NCBI GenBank assembly: GCA_041874725.1
Contig: CP097466.1
Span: 4,898,001-4,962,000, forward strand
Source of the DNA: Duganella sp. BuS-21
GTDB taxonomy: Bacteria > Pseudomonadota > Gammaproteobacteria > Burkholderiales > Burkholderiaceae_D
Length of the DNA stretch: 64,000 nucleotides
Reading direction: 5' to 3'
Both the position numbers and the translations under genes were made by a program. Each line of letters starts with the position of its first letter. The first letter of the stretch is position 1. Under the pieces are notes generated by a model. The model was not told the DNA's origin. It saw only the letters and a program-made list of their open reading frames with translations, and made no database searches. Shown piece after piece: positions 26,210 through 34,685 of this stretch.

Positions 26210-26259
26210 TGGTGGCCCCTGGACGGAATCGAACCACCGACACAGGATTTTCAATCCTC
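26210..26259 (-). repeat. tRNA-Phe-like 3' fragment
   Basis: Read on the minus strand, the segment has an anticodon loop with GAA, a T-arm with GGTTCGATTCC, and a 3' acceptor strand ending GCCACCA. The D-arm and 5' acceptor strand are missing, so it is not a working tRNA. Like the Asn fragment it ends around the anticodon arm, as att sites of tRNA-integrating elements often do. Confidence 0.7.
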
Positions 26260-26341
26260 ATGTCGTCAGCTATTCACTAACTTGGCATGGCCTTCACGTC
26301 CCACGTTAGCGAAAACAATACTCATTAGTGATCGGATTTCC

Positions 26342-29035
26342 ATGTCTAAGTCGTTATCGGAATATAAGAGATTCATTGGCAAATCGCTGCCGACTCTTTC
26401 GGATCACGAGAAAAAACTGGCAAGGCTCATCCTGGATAACTTCCCTAAAGTGGAAGCAGCGGGAACGGCTGGAGGGAGGCGCGGAAAGCTAATCGCCCAG
26501 CTTATTGCTGCTGCAGGCGATTCAGCCCCTAGCGACTTGAATGTCGAGGCTGACGCTGCCCAAGACGAACAGGGTAGGATCGTTCGCCTGTCTAGTATCA
26601 AAGTTCAAAACTTCCGTGGGTTCTCAACAGAGCACACCCTTGCATTCAAGAACCCTTACACATTCGTGTACGGCCCGAACGGTACAGGAAAATCGAGCCT
26701 TTGCGAGGCATTAGAATACGGTCTGCTGGGTTCCATCAATGAAGCTGAAGCAAAGCGCATCGATGTAGCCGCGTACATAAAAAACTCCATAACCGGCAAG
26801 TCGAACCGCCCGGTTTTGCTTGGAACGACCGCCGATGGAAAAATCGGCGTGCCGGTCGCCCCAGACCCCAAGGCGTACGAATTTTGCTTTATCGAAAAAA
26901 ACCGCATCGACGGATTCGCGCGTGTTGCCGCCAACACTGCCACGACAAAGCAGGCAAGGCTGGCATCGCTGTTTGGGTTGGAAGAATTCAATGCCTTCTC
27001 CACGCAATTCAACGACCACTTTGACAACTACCTCGATTGCACTGGAAAGAAGACGAAGGAATTGTCCGACAAAGAGAAGCAAATCGAAGGGCACAAAGCT
27101 ATTCTGCTCCAGATCCCGCAGAAAGAAAAAGACGCCAAGGCGAAGCAGGACGCCCTTCTCTTAAAATATGGCAACTGCAAAACCCTGGAAGAGATCAAAG
27201 CTCATATTTCCGGGCTGGACGGGAACGGCGGCCTTACGAAAACGAACAACACCGAAATCGGGAGATTGACCAATCTCAAACTCGTCGTCGATCCTGGAGT
27301 ATCAGAAATCCTCTCCGACGCAAAAGAGTTAGTTGAGCTAGTTGAAGAGCGCCGAGAAGCAGTTCAGTTCCTCGCTGCCTACAAAGACCAGCTTTCGCTA
27401 GGCGAGCTGTACACGGCAGTGCTGAACAACCGCGAAAAATATGAGCACAATTGCCCGGCATGTGAATCGCTTATTTATCAAGACGGACAACTCGCCGTGC
27501 CGAAAGACCCGTATGCGAATGCCGAAGAAAAGCTGAAGCAGTTTGAAGTGGCGCTGAAGAAGGAAGCGCGAATCAAGGAAATTACGGAGCTGCTTAAATC
27601 TCGCTGGGTTCCCTTGAACGTGAAGATTTCCAATATCTCCCCGGTCGCCGCCGCCATCGCCTTCGCGCAGACTCCAGAGATAGATGCCCTTCGCGATGCA
27701 GGCGCAGCGGTTGAAAATACAAAAACGCTGGAACCGGCAATGAATCAGTTCATCGCTCAGGCCGAGCTATTGAATGCGTTCAAGCTTGCGATCACCACAT
27801 ACAACCAGCAAATCGAAAAATCCAAAACTGAGATCAAGAAGCTCGAAGACAACAACACCCTCTTGGCAAAAGATCTGGAGGTAGTGGTCGCCGTGAAGAC
27901 GACCGTCGCGGCGAACATCACGAGCGCGGCGGCTGCGAATCTCGCCATTGAAAAATTCAAGACGGAAAATGAGGAACTGATAAAGCTTGTTGAACAAGAG
28001 AAGCCTGTTATCGCCCGAAATATGCAGTATCTAGTGGCATACGAAAGCTTCCGCGAAAAGCTTCTGAACTACAACAGCAATCTCCCCGTTTCGCTGGCCG
28101 CAGACCTAAACGAGAAGACGCTGAAGTTCTACAACGCGATCAACAAGAACGACCACCCGTCAGACCGCCTGAAGTCGCTCACATTGCCGACTTCGCCGGA
28201 CAAGAAGATCGACATTGAATTTGAAACAGGGGAAAAGTGCGATGCCTTGCAAATCCTCAGCGAAGGCCACATACGCTGCCTCGGCCTGGCGATCCTGCTT
28301 TCAAAAATAGTGCGTGACGATCTACCTTTCCTTATCTTCGACGACGTGGTGAATTCCATCGACGACGAGCACAGGAGCGGAATCGTAGGTCTCATCTTGG
28401 GGGATGACGAAATTAAGAACCGCCAGCTCATTATTACTACTCACGGCGAGGATTTTATGAAACGCCTGGAGCATGCAATTCCAAAGAACGAGTATAAGAG
28501 CAAGATCACGCGAATCGACTTTCTTACTCCGGAGGAATCCAAGAAAATTGTTGTGAAGCTAGAGTCACCCCGTCACTACTTGGTTATTGCTGAGCAGAGC
28601 TACAAGGATGAAAAAATGCATGAATGCCTTGGATATCTGAGGAAATCGTTTGAAGAAATACTTCACAGAATTTGGAAGAAACTCGGCGACAAAAATTTCA
28701 ATGCACTCATCAGTGTTGGGATGCGTGGCCCAAAAAGCGCCCCTGATTTAAGCAGCATCGCTAACGGGTTGCAAGCCTTCTTATCCAAGCCCGAAGTTTC
28801 AATTTACAAAAACGTCATACCTATACTGGACACGATGATCGCGAAGCACAAGACTCACGCGATTGAGTGGAGCCAACTGAACAAAGGCGCACACGAGGAA
28901 GACAAAGCCGAAGAGTTCGACAAGGCAATCGTTAAAGAAATTTTTGACCTTATGGTGCTAATTGAAGATGCCGTAAAAAATGGCGGAACGGTCACGACCG
29001 CACCACCGCCTGCCGTTGCCGTCACTCCAGCATAA
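26342..29035 (+). CDS. Rad50/RloC-like ATPase with zinc-hook motif, putative defence protein
   Basis: The 897-residue protein has an SMC/ABC head: Walker A GPNGTGKS at 111-118, ABC signature-like ILSEGHIR near 640 and Walker B LIFDD at 664-668 with a D-loop. Two coiled-coil stretches flank a CPAC zinc-hook motif at 371-374. The C-terminal 130 residues carry an R-x3-E helix (R767, E771) and an NKGAH motif (H851), recalling the Arg-Glu-His triads of PrrC/RloC anticodon nucleases or HEPN RNases; this last point is speculative. RloC proteins are phage-defence tRNases of the same architecture. The ATG at 26342 is used; a longer frame would read through the tRNA fragment. Confidence 0.75.
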   Translation: MSKSLSEYKRFIGKSLPTLSDHEKKLARLILDNFPKVEAAGTAGGRRGKLIAQLIAAAGDSAPSDLNVEADAAQDEQGRIVRLSSIKVQNFRGFSTEHTLAFKNPYTFVYGPNGTGKSSLCEALEYGLLGSINEAEAKRIDVAAYIKNSITGKSNRPVLLGTTADGKIGVPVAPDPKAYEFCFIEKNRIDGFARVAANTATTKQARLASLFGLEEFNAFSTQFNDHFDNYLDCTGKKTKELSDKEKQIEGHKAILLQIPQKEKDAKAKQDALLLKYGNCKTLEEIKAHISGLDGNGGLTKTNNTEIGRLTNLKLVVDPGVSEILSDAKELVELVEERREAVQFLAAYKDQLSLGELYTAVLNNREKYEHNCPACESLIYQDGQLAVPKDPYANAEEKLKQFEVALKKEARIKEITELLKSRWVPLNVKISNISPVAAAIAFAQTPEIDALRDAGAAVENTKTLEPAMNQFIAQAELLNAFKLAITTYNQQIEKSKTEIKKLEDNNTLLAKDLEVVVAVKTTVAANITSAAAANLAIEKFKTENEELIKLVEQEKPVIARNMQYLVAYESFREKLLNYNSNLPVSLAADLNEKTLKFYNAINKNDHPSDRLKSLTLPTSPDKKIDIEFETGEKCDALQILSEGHIRCLGLAILLSKIVRDDLPFLIFDDVVNSIDDEHRSGIVGLILGDDEIKNRQLIITTHGEDFMKRLEHAIPKNEYKSKITRIDFLTPEESKKIVVKLESPRHYLVIAEQSYKDEKMHECLGYLRKSFEEILHRIWKKLGDKNFNALISVGMRGPKSAPDLSSIANGLQAFLSKPEVSIYKNVIPILDTMIAKHKTHAIEWSQLNKGAHEEDKAEEFDKAIVKEIFDLMVLIEDAVKNGGTVTTAPPPAVAVTPA

Positions 29036-29101
29036 TTTGTAGTGATCGCGACTTAATCAGGTGCACGGTTAGCTTCACCTAGTTCAACCAGTATTTCTAC
29101 C

Positions 29102-29620
29102 ATGACTAAAATTTATTATCTCGCCTACGGATCTAATCTCCACCCCGCACGACTTGTTGCGCGTGTTCCGTCCGCCCGAGTTGTCGGAGTAGTCGAGATG
29201 CCTGGTTTTGTGCTTGCGTTTCACAAACGCAGCGTCGATAGCTCTGGGAAGTGCCTACTCTACTCGGAGCAAGGCGCAAGTCATAAGGCGTTCGGCGTAT
29301 TGTACGAATTTGACGCTCATGATAAAGCTAACCTCGATGCGGTTGAAGGGAAAGGCAAGGGATATATCGAAAAACTCGTTCAATTTCACCTGAATGGGCA
29401 AACCTACACGCCTTATATCTACATAGCTGAATCCACGCACATTGACGGGACACTAATTCCGTATCATTGGTACAAGAGCCTTGTCCTCATTGGCGCTCGA
29501 TATCATGGTTTTCCGCCAGAATACGTGGCGACTATCGAAGCGACGCCATCGAAACGAGATCCAGACGCCATACGCACCCAAGAAAATGAAAAACTACTCG
29601 CTAAAATGACTATGTCCTAG
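29102..29620 (+). CDS. GGCT/AIG2-like cyclotransferase-fold protein
   Basis: The 172-residue protein has the GGCT loop YLAYGSNLHPARL at the N-terminus and a candidate catalytic Glu in LDAVEGKGKGYIEK. Enzymes of this fold release 5-oxoproline from gamma-glutamyl amines. It is not a copy of the ChaC-like gene at 6.1 kb; the two differ in motif (YGSNL against YGSLI). It lies 66 bp after the ATPase gene in the same direction, and could be part of that module. Its GC content is below that of the chromosome. Confidence 0.8.
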   Translation: MTKIYYLAYGSNLHPARLVARVPSARVVGVVEMPGFVLAFHKRSVDSSGKCLLYSEQGASHKAFGVLYEFDAHDKANLDAVEGKGKGYIEKLVQFHLNGQTYTPYIYIAESTHIDGTLIPYHWYKSLVLIGARYHGFPPEYVATIEATPSKRDPDAIRTQENEKLLAKMTMS

Positions 29621-29713
29621 TCCAGACGGCATCTGGTATCCGACGTGGTGCCTGAACAATGCGGATGTACGCCTTCGACCTGGGCATGGTCGGCGATTTT
29701 TGCGACCACATAG

Positions 29714-29974
29714 ATGAAAAAGCCTCTTCCTACCAGCGCTAAAGACACGTTTAGCCAGAACATCGGCTTGGTGCGGCGCGTGAAAAATTTATCCCAAGAA
29801 AAGCTTGCCGAAATGGCGAGTCTGCACAGAACGTATGTTGGCCAGATAGAAAGAGGGGACGTTACGCCGACCTTAGAGGCGGCAGAGCGAGTAGCTCAAG
29901 CATTAGGTTTGGAGCTATGGGAAGTATTACAGCCGGGCTTTAGCCTTGATGCCGTGATCATGCAGCGTGATTGA
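29714..29974 (+). CDS. Xre-family HTH regulator
   Basis: The 86-residue protein is almost entirely a helix-turn-helix domain (LVRRVKNLSQEKLAEMASLH then YVGQIERGDVTPTLEAAERV). Length and motif resemble the small controller proteins of restriction-modification and other defence loci. No restriction or methylase gene is adjacent. It opens a run of four genes on the same strand, and probably regulates them. Confidence 0.85.
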   Translation: MKKPLPTSAKDTFSQNIGLVRRVKNLSQEKLAEMASLHRTYVGQIERGDVTPTLEAAERVAQALGLELWEVLQPGFSLDAVIMQRD

Positions 29975-30059
29975 TCTCAACTAACCTATGCGGCTACTTT
30001 GCATTAGTCGCGAAAATTGAGCAGATTTCGTTGGAGCAATACAATTATTCGGAGAATTT

Positions 30060-30587
30060 GTGACTTACCTTGAAGTAATTGACACTGCCGTTAAGGTTGG
30101 CTTGGGCGCGGTAATCTCTGGCGTATCTACATTTTGGATGGCAAAAGCAAAGACACGTGATGACATGCGGCGTGAACGACTTCAACGCCACCAAGGTCTA
30201 CTAGAAAAATGTGCAGAACAAATCGAGGGGTTTTCTCACGTATTGCTGAGATATTGGGCACTTATTGTGGAGTGCGTGAGATTGAGGGAACAGGGAATTG
30301 ATTTGTCCGAGAAAAAGCTTGAAGAACTCTCGAAAACCAAAGCTGAGCTGTTCGATTCATTTAGTGATCTAACAAGTGCTGAGTCAAAATTTCTATTGCT
30401 GGGCCATGCCGATGCACAACGCCTCCTTAGAGAGCTTGGCGACTTGTCAAAAAGTATCCGACGCCATGCTTGGGAAGGCAATAAAAAACTAACGGAGACT
30501 GAAATGGAAGAACTGCGTACCAAATTCTTGGTCGCGCGAGAAAACCTATTTAATGCTCTTAGTGCGATTTATCGCAAAGAGACATAA
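30060..30587 (+). CDS. hypothetical membrane coiled-coil protein
   Basis: I do not recognise the family. The 175-residue protein has one N-terminal hydrophobic helix (AVKVGLGAVISGVSTFWMA, about residues 10-28) and then a nearly all-helical, charged cytoplasmic region with coiled-coil character (LREQGIDLSEKKLEELSKTK and following). It is read from a GTG with GGAG five bases upstream. A membrane anchor plus a helical sensor next to a protease is a common design in abortive-infection systems; that is inference. Confidence 0.68.
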   Translation: MTYLEVIDTAVKVGLGAVISGVSTFWMAKAKTRDDMRRERLQRHQGLLEKCAEQIEGFSHVLLRYWALIVECVRLREQGIDLSEKKLEELSKTKAELFDSFSDLTSAESKFLLLGHADAQRLLRELGDLSKSIRRHAWEGNKKLTETEMEELRTKFLVARENLFNALSAIYRKET

Positions 30588-30665
30588 CTCCACTAGAAGC
30601 TAGTTTTCCAATTCAAAGTTCCTTTTCAGAATTCACCCCGCCACCCTAACTAAATTCAAGCATAA

Positions 30666-31472
30666 ATGTACGAAACATTATATGAACAGATCTCAAGAGC
30701 CTGTTGTTTCATCTCGGTGTTTCTTGATGGTGAACTTATCGGCGAGGGGACTGGTTTTGCTATCAGTTCTGACGGAGCAGTGTTTACGGCGGCTCACGTT
30801 ATTACCTGCCGCACTCCAATTAAGGAAAGCGACTACCGGGATCCCGCACTCAAAATTTATGTCAAGTTTCCGGGTGTCCCGGTGCTGGAGTATCACGTCG
30901 CGCTTTGTGGGATTACTCTCCAAATTCCTCAGTTTAAAGACAACATCCAGCTAGACCAAGCACTTATCCTACCGCGCTCACCTGTTCAATTACCTTTCTC
31001 TCCGTTCACAGTAGGCTCACCTCCTCGTTTAGGCGAAGAGGTGTTTTTTGCTGGCTATTCAGATGAACTTGAACTACCTTTCAATGTTGATCGACTACTT
31101 AAATCTGAAACTGAGGGGGCTGACGAATTCTTCCAAGCGATGCAAAAAGGCTATAGAGCGGACATGACAGGCCCAATGATTAAGCGCGGCGTAGTGGGAA
31201 ATATCCGGCGAATACATGCATCACAGTCGGTTAACGACTTAAAGCTAGAATGCGACATTTTCTACCTTGATAACTCAGTTCATAGCGGGGCAAGCGGTGG
31301 TCCCGTTGTTAATCGAAACGGATGCGCAGTTGGCGTAATCGTTCAACGAGCTACAACTTCAGTATCACAAGCGGCCGCACCCGGTTTATTTGTGCCTTCC
31401 GGCGCAACTGTGGGACTCGGACTTCAAACGCTACCTGCAATCTATAAATGGCTTTCCAATCAGTCCGTGTAA
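30666..31472 (+). CDS. trypsin-like serine protease
   Basis: The 268-residue protein has the chymotrypsin-fold triad in order: His in FTAAHVITC (near residue 41), an Asp in IQLDQALILPR (near 100) and Ser in VHSGASGGPVVN (near 217). There is no signal peptide and no PDZ domain, so it should act in the cytoplasm, unlike DegP. Cytoplasmic trypsin-like proteases are found as effectors or switches in phage-defence loci. It lies 79 bp after the membrane coiled-coil gene and 32 bp before the DUF2971 gene. Confidence 0.85.
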   Translation: MYETLYEQISRACCFISVFLDGELIGEGTGFAISSDGAVFTAAHVITCRTPIKESDYRDPALKIYVKFPGVPVLEYHVALCGITLQIPQFKDNIQLDQALILPRSPVQLPFSPFTVGSPPRLGEEVFFAGYSDELELPFNVDRLLKSETEGADEFFQAMQKGYRADMTGPMIKRGVVGNIRRIHASQSVNDLKLECDIFYLDNSVHSGASGGPVVNRNGCAVGVIVQRATTSVSQAAAPGLFVPSGATVGLGLQTLPAIYKWLSNQSV

Positions 31473-31503
31473 CTAAAAATTTAAGCCACAGAATTAATTC
31501 CTA

Positions 31504-32394
31504 TTGTCACAAAGTCCTTATGACAATGAAATGACACGCTCTTCCTTTATTTTCCCTGACGCCTCAGCCCCCCCCATTCCAGTCATGAATGCTGCCAACA
31601 AACCGCCATCAAGCCTGTATAAATATGCTGCTTTCACTGCGCAGAATTTAGAAAACCTAAAGAATCAGGCCATCTACTTTAATTCCCCTCGCAACTTCAA
31701 CGACCCTTACGACTGCAGCGTGACTCCAACCATTCAAATCCCAACGGATGTAGATGTGGACAGTATACGTGCGCGTTATCTAGCTGATCCGACGACCCCG
31801 ATATCAGTTCGCGAGCAGCTGCAGCGTGCAACCACCGAGCGGCTTCGACAGATGTTCATGAATTCAGCCAAGGATGTAGCGGCAGCGAAGATCAAAGAGT
31901 TCAGCGATACACGCGGCGTTTCATGCTTCTCGGAAAGTTGCGATGACCTGTTAATGTGGGCTCATTACGGCGGAAACTATCGCGGCTTTTGCCTCGAATT
32001 CGACACATCCTATTTCCCAAATTTACAGAAGGTTCATTATTCGACAGCGATGCCGTCGTTTGATCTTGTTCCGATTCTGAAGCATGAACTTGAGGCTAGC
32101 GACTTTATGTCCATGTTTTCAAGTAAGTCCCTATCTTGGGCATACGAAAGAGAATGGCGAGCCTTTCACGCGGAAGTGGGTACTTCGTACGGCTACCCGC
32201 CAGAGGTACTTACAGGCGTGTACTTTGGTCCTGAAATTAGTCGGGCGGCCTTGGAAATCATATGTTTAATCCTGCAAGGGCAGAACGAGGGTGTTATTTT
32301 TTGGCAAGGCACTCGCAACGCTAACACCTTCAAAGTGGACTTTGCCCAATTCGACTACCTTTCTTATCTACAGGCGAAGAAGGCGAGAACTTAG
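31504..32394 (+). CDS. DUF2971 domain protein
   Basis: The protein has the DUF2971 hallmarks: SLYKYAAFTAQNLENLKNQ, the FNSPRNFNDPYDC motif, SCFSESCDDLLMWAHYGGN, a GFCLEFD strand and AYEREWRAF. DUF2971 proteins are of unknown function and are frequent in defence and prophage islands. It is the last gene of the XRE - coiled-coil - protease - DUF2971 run. The TTG at 31504 gives 296 residues; ATGs at 31531 and 31585 are alternatives, and none has a clear ribosome site. Confidence 0.82.
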   Translation: MSQSPYDNEMTRSSFIFPDASAPPIPVMNAANKPPSSLYKYAAFTAQNLENLKNQAIYFNSPRNFNDPYDCSVTPTIQIPTDVDVDSIRARYLADPTTPISVREQLQRATTERLRQMFMNSAKDVAAAKIKEFSDTRGVSCFSESCDDLLMWAHYGGNYRGFCLEFDTSYFPNLQKVHYSTAMPSFDLVPILKHELEASDFMSMFSSKSLSWAYEREWRAFHAEVGTSYGYPPEVLTGVYFGPEISRAALEIICLILQGQNEGVIFWQGTRNANTFKVDFAQFDYLSYLQAKKART

Positions 32395-32806
32395 CCACGT
32401 GCAACGAGTTCGATCGCACGGTGACCGTCCAAAATCCATGAGCCCGCAGCCCGCCTCTCCACGCTACGCGAGCCCAAACCCTAGGCCCTGCCCATCCCCA
32501 CCGCCCAACGACCTCACCCCGGGCCACTATGCGCAAATAACCGCCACACACGCCGCAGCCGGTGACGTGCCCCAGCTTGGACGCAGTAGAGTGCAGCTCA
32601 GACCCTGGCACTGGAACTCTGAAAAATATTGCAGCCGAACGTCAGCCTTGCCGCATTAGCAAACAGGGGCTGTGAGCATTGGACTGTGACAATCTGCGTA
32701 TATTCTTGTCATGCAACATGCTATCCTGCCACAAGCAACCGGCAGCGAAGAAGGGTCTGCCAGAGGATTAATAAGGCGGTTTATATTGTGTAATTAAGGG
32801 ACCATT
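32395..32806. other. gene-free stretch with a copy of a 39-bp repeat
   Basis: No convincing coding region is seen. The left half is GC-rich and contains the first copy of a repeat found again near 34.5 kb; the right half is AT-rich and holds the promoter and GTG start region of the next small gene. The change in base composition suggests a junction. Confidence 0.5.
32502..32540. repeat. 39-bp direct repeat, copy 1
   Basis: The segment ends in the core CCACTATGCGCAAATAA, which recurs at 34544-34560 exactly and at 34605-34621 with one change. The 22 bases before the core are also similar among copies, especially between copies 1 and 3. Confidence 0.8.
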
Positions 32807-33199
32807 GTGAAAAAAAATGTTTCAATCGTTATTTTCTTCTTTTTAGGTGCGATACAAAGTGTAAAAGCATCCGATGAAAAGTCTAGTGCGCCTAGTAAAG
32901 GCGACTCCTTAATAATTAAAAATTTGAAGAACGAACTAGTTAATAGTTTGAGCGACCCAGAGTCAGCTAAATTTAGAAGTATTGGTTTTAACCCCAAGAC
33001 GAAAACACTTTGCGGCGAGGTTAATGCAAAGAACTCATTTGGCGGTTATTCTGGATTTCAGTGGTTCAGCTGGAGCCACGGCAAAGGAGGAGGAGTGCTT
33101 CCAATGCCAGGGGTTCCAAGAGAGAAAATTATAGAATTTTTGAATAAGGCAACTGATGAAAATGGAGAGCAAAATCCCTTTCAATGTGCCGTTAAATGA
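32807..33199 (+). CDS. small exported hypothetical protein
   Basis: A 130-residue protein with a signal peptide (MKKNVSIVIFFFLGAIQSVKA), then KNELVNSLSDPESAKFRSIG and LCGEVNAKNSFGGYSGFQ. The last motif is shared by a family of small bacterial proteins of unknown function, in which a Cys-Gly-Glu-x-N-x-K-N stretch is conserved. A second Cys lies four residues from the end and may pair with it. It starts at GTG. The gene is AT-rich and lies alone within the island. Confidence 0.72.
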   Translation: MKKNVSIVIFFFLGAIQSVKASDEKSSAPSKGDSLIIKNLKNELVNSLSDPESAKFRSIGFNPKTKTLCGEVNAKNSFGGYSGFQWFSWSHGKGGGVLPMPGVPREKIIEFLNKATDENGEQNPFQCAVK

Positions 33200-33311
33200 T
33201 TCACAGGGCGCGCGGTCAGACTTTATAAAGTGCCCGTTAACCCTTACCTTGATATATTAGATTCCGCTTTGAGGTGATTGCGGTTTGGTGTGAGAGTTCG
33301 TGAGTTTGCAG

Positions 33312-33470
33312 ATGCGCATTCCATACCGATTGCAAGCGATAGTGACGCTACAATTCGCTTGGAAATTGATAGATCAATCTGTTACGCAAAGCCAACCGGC
33401 CGCCAAAGCACTGGAGGAAATATGGGGTCAAGAACCTGTAAAGGATATTGCGAAGCACTTTTCGCCGTAA
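33312..33470 (+). CDS. possible small ORF coupled to the next gene
   Basis: A 52-codon frame (MRIPYRLQAIV ... QEPVKDIAKHFSP) ends in TAA one base before the ATG of the following membrane protein gene. The spacing suggests translational coupling. Its C-terminal half reads like a normal helical protein, so it may be a leader peptide or the end of a lost gene. No homology is claimed. Confidence 0.3.
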   Translation: MRIPYRLQAIVTLQFAWKLIDQSVTQSQPAAKALEEIWGQEPVKDIAKHFSP

Positions 33471-33471
33471 C

Positions 33472-34275
33472 ATGAAAACTCCCCTTATCATTTGTACTCT
33501 AATTGTGGCTGCAACAGTGTTCTTTTTGGCAGGTGTTGTTGTAGGCAATGTTATTCCTGGCAACACACTTGCTCAGGATAGCTTGAGTGCGTGGGTCTCG
33601 GCATTTTCCTCTGCTGTGGTTGGAATTCTAACTTTTGTCTTGGCGATAGAAACATGGCGGCTTCGTGCGGCACAGACAAAGCAACTCGACGAGCTACGTA
33701 GAGACGCGATAAGGCCAAGTATCAATGTCGAGCTTGTACCAAATAGAGTCGGCGTGAACTTCATGGATGTCGTGGTACGCAATTATGGAAAGGGTATAGC
33801 CAGGAAGGTGAAGTTTGAATTCCTTGATCGAGCTGGCAATGTTATCGATTCTACCGATGATCCCATAGTTCTCGCGTGCCGGAAGTTAGGAATCTTCACG
33901 CGCGGCTTCGAGTCCATGGGTGTGGGGCACGAATTCAAGGCATTCCTTTTTAGCTTCTTCGACCTTGGTGCAAGAATGGACAGTGACGTCTTCAGTTTTT
34001 TCTTGACGATTCGTGTCTCATTTGAAGACGTTGAGCAGTTTCATTATTCAGAGGATTTTGTAATCGATTTTTCTCAGTTTAGAGGGCTTGGCACACTAGG
34101 TAATGATCCAATGATCCAAATAGCGAATGAGCTAAAGTCAATAAAGGAGTTGATGCCTCGACCATCGAATGGGCGCGTGCAGGTCGACTCTTATGATTCA
34201 GGGGACCGTAATCAGGAAAGCGACCAAAGTCGCCTGAACTGGGCTCGATCCCGTGAGCGGGATTCTCAAAACTAG
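33472..34275 (+). CDS. hypothetical two-helix membrane protein
   Basis: The 267-residue protein has two N-terminal membrane helices (LIICTLIVAATVFFLAGVVV and WVSAFSSAVVGILTFVLAIE), a short basic linker (WRLRAAQTKQLDELRRDAIR), a beta-rich soluble domain (SINVELVPNRVGVNFMDVVV, then VRNYGKGIARKVKFEF), and a polar tail. This resembles the membrane-anchored beta-sandwich proteins seen in many genomic islands. The function is unknown. It closes the cargo of the island; only repeats and the terminator lie between it and tRNA-Asn. Confidence 0.72.
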   Translation: MKTPLIICTLIVAATVFFLAGVVVGNVIPGNTLAQDSLSAWVSAFSSAVVGILTFVLAIETWRLRAAQTKQLDELRRDAIRPSINVELVPNRVGVNFMDVVVRNYGKGIARKVKFEFLDRAGNVIDSTDDPIVLACRKLGIFTRGFESMGVGHEFKAFLFSFFDLGARMDSDVFSFFLTIRVSFEDVEQFHYSEDFVIDFSQFRGLGTLGNDPMIQIANELKSIKELMPRPSNGRVQVDSYDSGDRNQESDQSRLNWARSRERDSQN

Positions 34276-34520
34276 GCCGCGTAGCATTTACTCATTGTTA
34301 TGAAAATAGTGAGCCTGCTTATGAAGTAAGGCGGAGCGATTATTGTCCCGGTGGCAGCCCAGCTGGCTCCTTACGACAGGCTAATACTTTGGGCGTTAGC
34401 GGAAATTGCCGATAATATCGGTCCGGAATAGATTACAAGTCCCGCTTGCCATCCAGCACTAAGCCTCAGCCCAGCCCTCATGTGCCACGCTAGCTCAGCG
34501 TTAGGGGAAGGTCATGCCCT

Positions 34521-34621
34521 CGCCCCGGCGGCATCACCACGGCCCACTATGCGCAAATAAACGTCCTTGCCGCCGTGCCCACTGCCCAGCGACCTCACCA
34601 CAGCCCACTATACGCAAATAA
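34521..34621. repeat. 39-40-bp direct repeats, copies 2 and 3
   Basis: Copy 2 (34521-34560) and copy 3 (34582-34621) are spaced 61 bp apart and share CATCACCACGGCCCACTATG-like sequence, ending in CAAATAA. With copy 1 at 32502-32540 they bracket a 2-kb segment that carries two small-protein genes. Confidence 0.8.
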
Positions 34622-34637
34622 ACCTGCCCTAAAACGC

Positions 34638-34664
34638 AAAAACCCAACCGGGTTAGGGCTGGGT
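34638..34664 (-). terminator. tRNA-Asn terminator
   Basis: On the minus strand AACCCAGCC and GGTTGGGTT pair, followed by a T run. It lies 22 bases past the 3' end of tRNA-Asn. Confidence 0.8.
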
Positions 34665-34685
34665 TCTTGGCATGCTACTGTATTC

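Larger units (their letters stand above)
25742..26341. other. 600-bp gene-free junction region of the island
   Basis: No credible gene is present. The interval holds the promoter side of the toxin-antitoxin pair, the 23-bp repeat array, a stretch without recognisable features, the tRNA-Phe fragment, and about 80 bp leading to the large ATPase gene. Sequence character changes several times here, as at a composite junction of mobile DNA. Confidence 0.6.
34276..34685. other. gene-free right edge of the island
   Basis: No gene is supported. The stretch contains two further copies of the CACTATGCGCAAATAA repeat and then the tRNA-Asn terminator. It may hold the recombination sites of the element; no integrase gene is found. 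Confidence 0.55.

Noticed and set aside
25809..26261. 150-codon minus-strand frame over the 23-bp repeats
   Set aside because: It is a by-product of the repeat period and the tRNA fragment; no protein features.
26144..26341. N-terminal extension of the RloC-like ATPase
   Set aside because: The extra frame reads through the tRNA-Phe fragment and has no protein-like character; ATG at 26342 fits better.
32291..32659. 122-codon frame after the DUF2971 gene
   Set aside because: It overlaps the DUF2971 end and then is Pro/Ser/Arg-rich antisense-like sequence through a repeat.
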